A stretch of DNA of 31,164 nt, taken from assembly GCA_964630225.1 (NCBI GenBank), contig CAZVUK010000011.1:1-31164 (forward strand), given 5' to 3'. The stretch is from CAYZRY01 sp964630225. GTDB taxonomy: Bacteria; Bacillota_I; Bacilli_A; RF39; UBA660. The notes under the pieces were generated by a model. The model saw nothing but the letters and a program-made list of their open reading frames with translations. It did not search any database and had not been told where the DNA came from. This document shows, piece by piece, positions 1 through 6,656 of the stretch. The position numbers were made by a program, and so were the translations under genes. Position 1 is the first letter of the stretch, and the number at the start of each line of letters is the position of its first letter.

Positions 1-30
1 GGCTACACGCGTCCTATGAAGTGTAATTGA
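1..30 (+). CDS. C-terminal tail of a gene entering from the left edge, probably another small peptide
   Basis: Frame 1 is open from the first base and ends at TGA 28-30, giving the tail GYTRPMKCN. The stop overlaps the ATG of the next small gene at 30 (TGATG), a translational-coupling arrangement. The tail carries a Cys two residues from the end, and the next peptide also has a single Cys four residues from its end. This suggests, but does not prove, that it is another member of the same peptide array. Too little is present to say more. Confidence 0.4.
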   Translation, partial: GYTRPMKCN

Positions 31-203
31 TGAAAGAAATTAACAAGAAAGAAGAATTACTTTTAATAAGAGGTGGAGCTAAATTATCTGGTACCTACAT
101 CAATGCTATTGTCGGTGCTGTCAAAATCATCTTTGAAATAGGGAAGGCTTTTGGTTCATCGATAAGGCGAAGTACCAGTGGTAAATTATGCGAGCTAAAA
201 TAA
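30..203 (+). CDS. 57-residue double-glycine-leader peptide, bacteriocin-like
   Basis: This short gene encodes a 57-residue peptide. Its N-terminus, MKEINKKEELLLIRGG, fits the double-glycine leader rule (Glu-Leu, hydrophobic spacing, then GG at 15-16) recognised by peptidase-containing ABC transporters. Cleavage after G16 would release a 41-residue peptide with about seven basic and two acidic residues, a glycine-rich amphipathic middle (residues 21-45), the motif GSSIRR (42-47) and one Cys at 54. This is the build of a class II bacteriocin or secreted signalling peptide. The start at 30 overlaps the preceding stop, and the ribosome site is weak (GAAGTG, 18-23), so expression probably depends on coupling. 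The next small gene starts inside it at 188. No transporter or peptidase gene lies in the window. The leader is seen in the sequence; toxin or signal function is inferred. Confidence 0.72.
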   Translation: MKEINKKEELLLIRGGAKLSGTYINAIVGAVKIIFEIGKAFGSSIRRSTSGKLCELK

Positions 204-322
204 AAAGAGCACTATTTATAATAGTTGCTTTACCGGGCGTTTGTCTAATTTTTACCGATCTGTTAAAAAACACCCTAGTTCTAGGTGAAAAGCTTGGTAC
301 TCTTATTAGAAGAATAAACTAG
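188..322 (+). CDS. 44-residue hydrophobic cationic peptide overlapping the double-glycine peptide gene
   Basis: An ATG at 188 opens a 44-residue frame that overlaps the upstream peptide gene by 16 bases in a different frame and stops at TAG 320-322, right on a terminator hairpin. The product has a basic start (MRAKIKR), a hydrophobic segment at about 8-22 that could insert in a membrane, and a C-terminal stretch LGEKLGTLIRR (32-42). That stretch resembles IGKAFGSSIRR in the upstream peptide: G, two residues, hydrophobic, G, two residues, then IRR. There is no double-glycine leader and no strong ribosome site. It could be a partner peptide, a leaderless bacteriocin or a small immunity protein. 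The shared motif and the shared terminator support it as a real gene; the role is unknown. Confidence 0.5.
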   Translation: MRAKIKRALFIIVALPGVCLIFTDLLKNTLVLGEKLGTLIRRIN

Positions 323-347
323 CAGTGCGCAAGCACTGCTTTACTTT
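321..347 (+). terminator. Intrinsic terminator of the small-peptide array
   Basis: An eight-base-pair perfect stem, AGCAGTGC (321-328) and GCACTGCT (333-340), with a GCAA tetraloop, is followed by the T-rich run TTACTTT. The 5' arm begins inside the stop codon of the 188-322 gene. This marks the end of the peptide transcript. Confidence 0.85.
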
Positions 348-368
348 CAATTAAAAATATGTTATATT
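340..368 (+). promoter_or_regulatory. Sigma-A-type promoter for the 394-1149 gene
   Basis: TTTACT (340-345) and TATATT (363-368) are separated by 17 bases and lie 25 bases ahead of the ATG at 394. The -35 box overlaps the last base of the terminator stem just upstream, so the two transcription units abut. Confidence 0.5.
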
Positions 369-393
369 ATTGCCATATTTTTTGAGGAGAATT

Positions 394-1149
394 ATGGTTA
401 AAAAAATAAATATCAATTACGATAAGCTCTATGAGCTAACACACCCAGTCAATTATTATGATAAGGGGATTTCATCACACATCTTTTGCTACGATAAAGA
501 TACGCTTGTCAAATTTGATAAGAATCTTTTAGGACCTGCTGATCGTATGACTAGTGATAAGATAGCTAGTTACATGGATTACAGAGATAGATTTGGAAAG
601 AGAAATCAACTTTTTGCTTGTAATATAGTCGCTCAGCAAGATACTTTATCAAGGCTTCAAGACAAAGTAATACTTACAAGCTTTCCGAAGGGAGTAGTTT
701 TTTACGAAGGATTGCCGGTTGGATTATTAATAAAAAAGTTCGATGACTATGAAAAAATCAAAGCTAATAACTTAAGTTATAACGAAATGTATCATATTTT
801 TGACAAAATAGTGAATGCTCAAGAAGAGTTAATGGATAACAACATTTATAATGTCGAAGGAGCCTTTGCTGAAAAAGCACTATTTAACAAAGGAAATGGA
901 GATGTTCAGCTTATTTCATTAAATGGTCCACGTCTTAAAATATGTCATGGCAGAAACCGTAAACTTGAAAATGATACATATGAAAATTTAGTTATTTCAT
1001 ATCAAATTTTAAATCATGCTCAAGTAGCTAATCCTGGTGAGTACATCGAAACAATGTTAAACGCTAAACTTAAAAAAGTTACTAAATATACATTTGGAGA
1101 TAGTCTTTACCAAATTGATCAAGCAGTTAAGAAAATAGGAAGAAGATAG
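394..1149 (+). CDS. Protein of unknown function with a degenerate protein-kinase-like pattern
   Basis: The 251-residue product is not a family I can name. I place the start at ATG 394 because GAGGAG (384-389) sits four bases ahead of it; an upstream TTG at 370 has no ribosome site. Several stretches resemble a kinase fold in the right order. GISSHIF followed by DTLVKF near the N-terminus resembles a glycine-rich loop and its Lys strand. DNNIYNVEGAFAEKALFN falls where a catalytic loop with a later Asn would be. GDVQLISLNG falls where the DFG strand would be. The expected catalytic Asp residues are replaced (Glu and Asn), so if the fold is right this is probably a pseudokinase or a diverged small-molecule kinase. 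It has its own promoter and terminator between the peptide array and ftsA. The fold assignment is inference from spacing only. Confidence 0.75.
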   Translation: MVKKININYDKLYELTHPVNYYDKGISSHIFCYDKDTLVKFDKNLLGPADRMTSDKIASYMDYRDRFGKRNQLFACNIVAQQDTLSRLQDKVILTSFPKGVVFYEGLPVGLLIKKFDDYEKIKANNLSYNEMYHIFDKIVNAQEELMDNNIYNVEGAFAEKALFNKGNGDVQLISLNGPRLKICHGRNRKLENDTYENLVISYQILNHAQVANPGEYIETMLNAKLKKVTKYTFGDSLYQIDQAVKKIGRR

Positions 1150-1172
1150 GTATTATTACTTATCTTTTTTAA
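1143..1172 (+). terminator. Intrinsic terminator after the kinase-like gene
   Basis: A ten-base-pair stem (1143-1152 with 1157-1166, including a G-T pair) closes a four-base loop and is followed by TTTTTT. The 5' arm includes the last sense codon and stop of the upstream gene. Confidence 0.75.
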
Positions 1173-1204
1173 TTTTTATTATCTATTTACTTCCTATTTT
1201 GTAA

Positions 1205-1233
1205 TTGCATAGAAATGAATTTGATAGTATAAT
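1205..1233 (+). promoter_or_regulatory. Sigma-A promoter of ftsA-ftsZ
   Basis: TTGCAT (1205-1210) and a consensus TATAAT (1228-1233) are spaced by exactly 17 bases, about 30 bases ahead of the ftsA start. It is among the best housekeeping promoters in the window. Confidence 0.75.
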
Positions 1234-1262
1234 TGATATAAATAATATGGGAGCTGATGTGA

Positions 1263-2501
1263 TTGAGAAACATATATACCGGTATTGATATCGGTAGTGA
1301 TACTATAAAAATAGTCATATCTGAAAAGTTAGATAATCGTTATCTAGTTTTGGCAACCGTTAAAAAGAAAGTCGAAGGAATCAAAAGATCTTTGATTGTC
1401 GACTTAGATGAAGTCGAAAAATCACTAAAAGAAGCTATAGTTGAGGCTGAAAAGAAGATTGGTTTTCAAATAGATAAAGCCCTTGTTTCTATTCCTTCAT
1501 TAGAAGCTAAGATAGGTGTTAATAGCGCTAAAGTTAAAGTATATGGCGATCAAGTTAGCAGTAGAGACATATCAAATGTTCTAGAAGAAGTTTCTAAGGG
1601 AGTAGTCGATCCAAAAGATGAGCTTGTCTGCGTGACACCGATAATGTTTAGTATCGATAAGAAAGAGAACATTAAAAGACCACAAGGACAAAGTGGCAAA
1701 AACTTAGGAGTCAACGCTGTTATAGTAAGTTGCCCCAAGAAATATCTATACCCATACTTTAGTCTTTTTAATGATTTAAATATCGAAATAATAGATTTAA
1801 CTCTAAATACCATAGCAGATTATGCTGCAGCTAGAGATGATAATCTAGATGATAAACTAGGTGCAGTTATTAATATTGGTGAAGATATAATTGAGGTATC
1901 AGTCTTTAATAAAGGAATCATGATTAAAACTGATCAAATAAAACTAGGCAGTAGAAATGTCGATCGAGATATAGCATACGTATATGGAGTAGATATGCAT
2001 GTCGCTAAGAATCTTAAAGAGAAGTTTGCATACGCGACTAAAGGAGAAGCTGATGTAAACGATATGCTTGATTTACCATCAGTTGATGGTGGAACAATTA
2101 CGATCAATCAAAAAGAAGTTTCCGAAGTAGCTCATGCTCGCATTAGAGAAATGTTCGAACTTACAAAAAAGACAATAAATAGCTTAACAAATCGTAAAAT
2201 TAGGTATATAATTGTAACAGGCGGTCTCAGCGAATTGCTTGGCTTTGATAAAGTGCTCGAAGAAGTCTTCGGTATAGAAGCCCGTAGCTTAAAAATAAAC
2301 GAGATTGGAATTAGGCATAATAGTTATTCTAGTGCTTATGGGATTATTAAATATTATAATGATAAAATGAACCTACGAGGAAGAACTTACTCGATGGTTG
2401 ACGATGAAGAAGTGGTTTTAATGACAAATAACATTAATGATGAGCCACTTATTAAAAAGGAAGAGAAAATAAGCAAAGTATCAAATTACTTTATTCAATA
2501 G
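1263..2501 (+). CDS. ftsA: Cell division protein FtsA, actin-like membrane anchor for FtsZ
   Basis: FtsA tethers FtsZ filaments to the membrane and recruits later divisome proteins. The 412-residue product has the actin/Hsp70-type phosphate-1 motif GIDIGSDTIKIVI near residues 7-19 and the adenosine-binding motif VTGGLSELLGF near residue 320, in the expected order and at normal family length. The start codon is TTG at 1263, preceded by GGGAGCTGAT (1249-1258), a near-complete ribosome site; no better in-frame start exists. It sits ten bases ahead of ftsZ, and the ftsZ ribosome site overlaps the ftsA stop, so the two are cotranscribed and probably coupled. No ftsQ or peptidoglycan genes stand upstream, so only a reduced division cluster is seen here. 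Confidence 0.96.
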   Translation: MRNIYTGIDIGSDTIKIVISEKLDNRYLVLATVKKKVEGIKRSLIVDLDEVEKSLKEAIVEAEKKIGFQIDKALVSIPSLEAKIGVNSAKVKVYGDQVSSRDISNVLEEVSKGVVDPKDELVCVTPIMFSIDKKENIKRPQGQSGKNLGVNAVIVSCPKKYLYPYFSLFNDLNIEIIDLTLNTIADYAAARDDNLDDKLGAVINIGEDIIEVSVFNKGIMIKTDQIKLGSRNVDRDIAYVYGVDMHVAKNLKEKFAYATKGEADVNDMLDLPSVDGGTITINQKEVSEVAHARIREMFELTKKTINSLTNRKIRYIIVTGGLSELLGFDKVLEEVFGIEARSLKINEIGIRHNSYSSAYGIIKYYNDKMNLRGRTYSMVDDEEVVLMTNNINDEPLIKKEEKISKVSNYFIQ

Positions 2502-2510
2502 GAGGTTTAA

Positions 2511-3641
2511 ATGTTTAGTGAATTAGCTATGGATCAATTGGCCAAAATAAAAGTTATCGGTATCGGTGGTGGCGGAGGAAATGCTGTCAACCGAATGATT
2601 GAGTCCGGTGTAAAAGGTGTTGAGTTCATCGTAGCTAACACTGACTTACAAGTTTTAAACAACTCTAAAGCAGAACACAAGATTCAGCTTGGATCAAAAC
2701 TTACGGATGGCTTAGGAGCTGGTGCAAAACCTGAAATCGGTAAAGAAGCAGCCCTCGAGTCTAAAAAGGAAATCGAAGAGGCACTTGACGGTGCCGATAT
2801 GGTCTTTATTACAAGTGGTATGGGTGGAGGAACCGGAAGCGGTGCTGCTCCAATTATCGCTGAGATAGCCCAGGGGCTTGGTGCCTTGACAGTTGCTATC
2901 GTAACAAAACCATTTACTTTCGAAGGTAAGAAGAGAATGACAAATGCTCTAACGGGAATCGAAGAGCTAAGAAAACATGTCGACACTTTAATTGTCATAC
3001 CAAATGATAGATTAAGAGAAATAATCGACAAATCTACTCCGATGCTCGATGCTTTCCAGGAAGTAGATAATGTCCTAAGACGTGGTGTTCAGTCTATATC
3101 AGACTTAATTGCTGTTGTTGGACTTGTTAACCTCGATTTTGCTGACGTTAAAGCGGTCATGGAAAAATCGGGTAACGCTATTATCGGTATCGGTATCGGA
3201 ATGGGTGAGGAGCGCGCTATCGAAGCAGCTAAACAAGCCGTTTCATCGCCACTACTTGAAACTAGTATCGAAGGAGCAACCGATGCCATCGTAAACGTAA
3301 CAGGTGGTACTAATCTAACACTATTCGAAGCAGAACAAGCTGCCGAAGTAGTTAGAGCTGCAGCTAAAACAGATATAAATACTATTTTTGGATCAGTTAT
3401 TAATGAGAATTTGACCGAAGAAGTAATCGTAACTGTTATTGCAACTGGATTTGAAAAAATAAAAGAAAAAGAAAAGGAAGTGACACTTCCAGTCCGTGAA
3501 GAAGTTCCATCTCCGTCAAGAAGAGCTGAAGCTCCAGTACCTAAAGAAGATCTTCCAGTTCCAAAACCATTAATCGATTACGACGATGAAGAAGACGAAG
3601 ATTTGATCTTACCATCGTTCCTAAGAGACAGAAACTATTAA
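2511..3641 (+). CDS. ftsZ: Cell division GTPase FtsZ
   Basis: FtsZ is the tubulin homologue that forms the cytokinetic ring. The 376-residue product has the N-terminal nucleotide motif GIGGGGGNAVNRM, the tubulin signature GGGTGSG at residues 105-111, and the synergy-loop region NLDFADVKAVM that contributes GTPase Asp residues. A charged, Pro-rich linker starts near residue 320. The tail DLILPSFLRDRNY is a typical FtsZ C-terminal peptide that binds FtsA and SepF, both encoded in this window. The ribosome site AGGAGG overlaps the ftsA stop. A bidirectional terminator follows directly. Confidence 0.98.
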   Translation: MFSELAMDQLAKIKVIGIGGGGGNAVNRMIESGVKGVEFIVANTDLQVLNNSKAEHKIQLGSKLTDGLGAGAKPEIGKEAALESKKEIEEALDGADMVFITSGMGGGTGSGAAPIIAEIAQGLGALTVAIVTKPFTFEGKKRMTNALTGIEELRKHVDTLIVIPNDRLREIIDKSTPMLDAFQEVDNVLRRGVQSISDLIAVVGLVNLDFADVKAVMEKSGNAIIGIGIGMGEERAIEAAKQAVSSPLLETSIEGATDAIVNVTGGTNLTLFEAEQAAEVVRAAAKTDINTIFGSVINENLTEEVIVTVIATGFEKIKEKEKEVTLPVREEVPSPSRRAEAPVPKEDLPVPKPLIDYDDEEDEDLILPSFLRDRNY

Positions 3642-3671
3642 AAAAACATTAGGTTTAACCTAATGTTTTTT
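3640..3671. terminator. Bidirectional terminator between ftsZ and the convergent minus-strand gene
   Basis: ACATTAGG (3646-3653) pairs with CCTAATGT (3659-3666) around a TTTAA loop. The hairpin is flanked by an A run on the left and a T run on the right, so it can terminate ftsZ on the plus strand and the 3674-4285 gene on the minus strand. Confidence 0.85.
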
Positions 3672-3673
3672 CT

Positions 3674-3970
3674 TTATCCTTCTTCTTTTTGATTTTTAGT
3701 ATAATTGTTAATTACTTCAGCCCAAGTTTTTAGTTTGTCATTTGTTTTAAAAAAATAAATATCTCTGGAATTAAGAAATAGTTGAACGCCTTGTTGCTCA
3801 TCTCCTTTATTGAAAGAACATGAATAGAGTACTGTTGCGTCACTTTCGCGTACTGATATACCATATTGACCAGCGCAGACTTTATCAAAATCTTCAGTTG
3901 TTTTTATTGATGGTACACCATCAAGTGAATAAAGAATAGTAATTAAATCTTTAATATCTGTAAGATTCAT
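3674..3970 (-). pseudogene. Downstream part of an interrupted membrane-anchored protein gene, function unknown
   Basis: This 98-residue frame is not recognised. It lies in exactly the same reading frame as the 4001-4285 gene just upstream on the minus strand: after that gene's TAA (4003-4001) the frame reads on through ten open codons (DIGPAGSIKK) into this ATG without another stop. No ribosome site stands ahead of the ATG at 3970; the preceding bases are A-rich with no GGAGG. The simplest reading is that 3674-4285 is one gene of about 200 residues broken by a nonsense change, leaving this part untranslated or poorly translated. The segment is soluble-looking, with one Cys near the middle and another close to it. 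Its end abuts the bidirectional terminator shared with ftsZ. Independent translation or stop readthrough cannot be excluded. Confidence 0.5.
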
Positions 3971-4000
3971 CTTTTTTATACTACCAGCAGGTCCGATATC

Positions 4001-4285
4001 TTAATTTTCTCTCCACAAAACACCCATTGTAATATTATCTTTTTTCTCTAACATAGTAACTATTTCTTTAGGATGCTTATTTGTAAGTGAGTACTTATTT
4101 TTTTCTTTCTTTTCTACTTTGTCTGTCTTGTCCTTCTTGTTACTGTCTATCATTTTAAGTACTTTAGTAGCAATAAAAATAGATGTAATTCCTAAAATAA
4201 TACCAATAATTATTCCTATTGCAAGTTTTCTCCTTCCAGACTTCTTGTTTAATTCTTCGGTGGTGATTAAATTTTCTTCTTCCAT
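4001..4285 (-). CDS. N-terminal part of an interrupted single-pass membrane protein, function unknown
   Basis: The 94-residue product has a charged cytoplasmic N-terminus, one hydrophobic segment at about residues 21-44 (IGIIIGIILGITSIFIATKV) and a strongly charged Lys/Glu linker, then stops at TAA 4003-4001. A good ribosome site (GGAGG, minus strand) lies seven bases ahead of the ATG at 4285, so it is expressed as written. The reading frame continues past the stop into the 3674-3970 segment, so this is probably the truncated front half of a membrane-anchored protein whose extracellular domain has been cut off. It is divergent from ftsK, whose promoter lies about 70 bases to the right. No family is recognised. 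Confidence 0.6.
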   Translation of the reverse strand: MEEENLITTEELNKKSGRRKLAIGIIIGIILGITSIFIATKVLKMIDSNKKDKTDKVEKKEKNKYSLTNKHPKEIVTMLEKKDNITMGVLWREN

Positions 4286-4353
4286 TTATTTTCCTCCGAA
4301 GTATAATTTAACACAAAGCAAATAATAATTAAAGTTATTTGATTTATTTTTCA

Positions 4354-4362
4354 TGTTATAAT
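4354..4362 (+). promoter_or_regulatory. Extended -10 promoter of ftsK
   Basis: TGTTATAAT is a full TGN-TATAAT extended -10 element, 27 bases ahead of the ftsK ATG. No convincing -35 box is present at 17 bases. A second TATAAT follows at 4364-4369. Confidence 0.55.
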
Positions 4363-4388
4363 GTATAATATAAGTATATGGAGGATAT

Positions 4389-6623
4389 ATGGCAAGAAGA
4401 GGACGCAGAAAGAAATTTAAATTTAAGCATAGTTTCGAACTTTGGGCTGTAATATTCATTCTAATGTCAACTCTAGGAATCGGTATCGGAAGTCCTGTTG
4501 GTTTACTTGGTAGAGTTGCTAAAGCAATAGCAGTCTTCTTTTTTGGAAGCTGGAACCTTTTATTTATGTTGCTATTTTTAGCGCTTGGGATATATATGAT
4601 TTTCAAGAAAGCTATGCCTTTCTTATGGGATAAAAAGTTAATTGGAATATATTTATTTATTATTGGTGTGTTAATACTATCTCATTTATCGTTTATAAAA
4701 AATGATTATAGTTTTTCGGTAGTGCTTAACAATTCTTTCAATACAACTCAATCAGTTGCAAGTAAAATTATTAGAAATCACGATTATAATCTAGTTGGTG
4801 GTGGCCTAATCGGTGCTTTTCTAGCTGGAGGTATCAACGCATTAGTTGACTACTCAGCGACAAAAGCTATTGCAATTGTCATAATTGTCATAGGATTATC
4901 GGTGCTTACTGGTGTCTCTATTTTAGAACTTCTTCGTAGTGGTTTTTACAAAGGTAAAGAGCTACTTGTTAAAGATAGTGAGGAAAACGAAAAGCCCCTT
5001 AAGGTGACTAAAGAAAAAGAAGAAGAAGAAAAAGATAAAGCTAAAAAAGAAGCAATCAGCTCTTATGCTGAACTTGAAGCTATCACCTCGGTTAAAGAAG
5101 AAAAAGATGCTCTTCAAGCAAGTAGAGAAGTTGAGTTAGTAGGAGGAGAAAAAGACTCTAGTGATAAAGCTAATTATATATATCAATTGCCACCGCTTGG
5201 TCTTTTAAATGATCCTGAAAATAAAAATAAGAATGTAATTAATGTCGAAGGATATTCACGAATACTTGAAAAAGTTCTAAATGATTTTGGAATTACAGGG
5301 AAAGTTGTCGATTATCATATTGGACCTAGTGTCACGCAGTATGAATTAGAAATTAAGGGCGGAACGAGACTTAGCAAGATAGTTAGCATTAATAAAGAGA
5401 TATCGTTAGCGCTAGCTAAAAAAGATGTTCGTATCCAAGCTCCGATTCCTGGAAAAAGCACTGTTGGAATCGAGGTCGCTAATGATAAAATTAGTCCCGT
5501 TTCATTAAAGGAAATACTGGTTGACGAACCAGGGGATGCAAGAACTAAAAAATTATTTGTTGCTCTTGGTAAAAATATCATGGGTGAATCTCGTTTTACT
5601 GAAATAGATAAGACACCTCACTTACTTGTTGCTGGAGCAACTGGCTCTGGTAAGAGTGTCTGTATCAATTCGATAATCGCCTCTATTTTAATGAGATCAA
5701 AACCTGACGAAGTTAAACTGGTTATGGTCGATCCTAAAAAAGTAGAGTTAAGTATGTATAATGGTATACCACATTTGTTGATGCCCGTTGTCACCGATCC
5801 AAGAAAAGCTAATGTAGCTTTGCAAAGGATAGTTCAAGAGATGGAAAACAGATATGTCTTATTCAGTGATAAGAATGTAAAAAATATCTCTGGTTACAAC
5901 GAACTAATTGAAAAAGAAAATAAAAAGAGAAGTGGCGAAGATAAAGTAGATAAGATGTATTATATCGTCGTTATCGTCGATGAGCTTGCTGACTTGATGC
6001 TCGTTGCTAGCCGTGAAGTCGAAGACTCGATTATGCGTATTACGCAGATGGCTAGAGCGGCCGGTATTCACTTGATCGTAGCAACGCAAAGGCCATCGAC
6101 CGATGTTATAACCGGTCTTGTCAAATCAAATATTCCTTCGCGCATATCCTTTGCCGTATCATCATCGATTGATTCACGCACGATTCTTGATATGGGTGGG
6201 GCTGAAAAACTTCTGGGTAAAGGAGATATGCTTTATTTTCCGATGGGAGCAAGCACCCCTGAGCGTGTCCAAGGAGCCTTTGTTTCAGATGAGGAGCTCC
6301 AGCGCATTGTTAACCACACAGTTAGCCAGCAGAAAGCCAAGTACGATGAAAACTTTATGAATTTAAGCATATCAGCGGATCAAGGTAATGCCGGTGGAGC
6401 AGTGGGCGGAGTAGATGAAGAGTATGACGATCCTCTTTATAATGAGATAGTCGACTTTGTCATAAGTTCGCAAAAAGCCAGTGCCTCAGCTTTGCAAAGA
6501 AGATTTAAAGTAGGTTATAATCGGGCAGCCCGAGTAATAGACTTACTCGAAGAGCGTGGCATCGTTGGTCCACCAAACGGATCTAAGCCACGTGAAGTAT
6601 TAGTCAAAGAAGACGACAATTAG
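4389..6623 (+). CDS. ftsK: DNA translocase FtsK/SpoIIIE
   Basis: This is a septum-anchored hexameric ATPase that pumps chromosomal DNA out of the closing division plane. The 744-residue product has a basic N-terminus, about four hydrophobic segments within residues 15-190, and a short charged Glu/Lys linker (about 195-260) instead of the long linkers of E. coli. The RecA-like motor follows, with Walker A GATGSGKS at 416-423, Walker B IVVIVDELADLM and the TQRPSTDVITG motif. The C-terminal gamma winged helix is present (SASALQRRFKVGYNRAARVI), which reads KOPS-type sequences. GGAGG (4380-4384) sets the ATG. It is followed by a terminator-like hairpin and the M16 pair, the same neighbourhood as spoIIIE-ymfF-ymfH in Bacillus. 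Sporulation genes are not seen here, so a general segregation role is likelier than a sporulation one. Confidence 0.96.
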   Translation: MARRGRRKKFKFKHSFELWAVIFILMSTLGIGIGSPVGLLGRVAKAIAVFFFGSWNLLFMLLFLALGIYMIFKKAMPFLWDKKLIGIYLFIIGVLILSHLSFIKNDYSFSVVLNNSFNTTQSVASKIIRNHDYNLVGGGLIGAFLAGGINALVDYSATKAIAIVIIVIGLSVLTGVSILELLRSGFYKGKELLVKDSEENEKPLKVTKEKEEEEKDKAKKEAISSYAELEAITSVKEEKDALQASREVELVGGEKDSSDKANYIYQLPPLGLLNDPENKNKNVINVEGYSRILEKVLNDFGITGKVVDYHIGPSVTQYELEIKGGTRLSKIVSINKEISLALAKKDVRIQAPIPGKSTVGIEVANDKISPVSLKEILVDEPGDARTKKLFVALGKNIMGESRFTEIDKTPHLLVAGATGSGKSVCINSIIASILMRSKPDEVKLVMVDPKKVELSMYNGIPHLLMPVVTDPRKANVALQRIVQEMENRYVLFSDKNVKNISGYNELIEKENKKRSGEDKVDKMYYIVVIVDELADLMLVASREVEDSIMRITQMARAAGIHLIVATQRPSTDVITGLVKSNIPSRISFAVSSSIDSRTILDMGGAEKLLGKGDMLYFPMGASTPERVQGAFVSDEELQRIVNHTVSQQKAKYDENFMNLSISADQGNAGGAVGGVDEEYDDPLYNEIVDFVISSQKASASALQRRFKVGYNRAARVIDLLEERGIVGPPNGSKPREVLVKEDDN

Positions 6624-6645
6624 AGAAATCTAATTGTTTGTTTTT
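6616..6645 (+). terminator. Intrinsic terminator or attenuator after ftsK
   Basis: ACAATTAGA (6616-6624) pairs perfectly with TCTAATTGT (6629-6637) around a GAAA tetraloop, followed by TTGTTTTT. The 5' arm spans the ftsK stop codon. No promoter is obvious between it and the next gene 11 bases on, so partial readthrough into the M16 genes is likely. Confidence 0.7.
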
Positions 6646-6656
6646 AAAGGAGAATA

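Noticed and set aside
370..393. TTG at 370 as the start of the kinase-like gene
   Set aside because: It overlaps the promoter region and has no ribosome site, while ATG 394 has GAGGAG four bases ahead.
4119..4606. Open frames antisense to the membrane protein gene and to the start of ftsK
   Set aside because: They overlap real genes on the opposite strand, have no ribosome sites and show composition of shadow frames.
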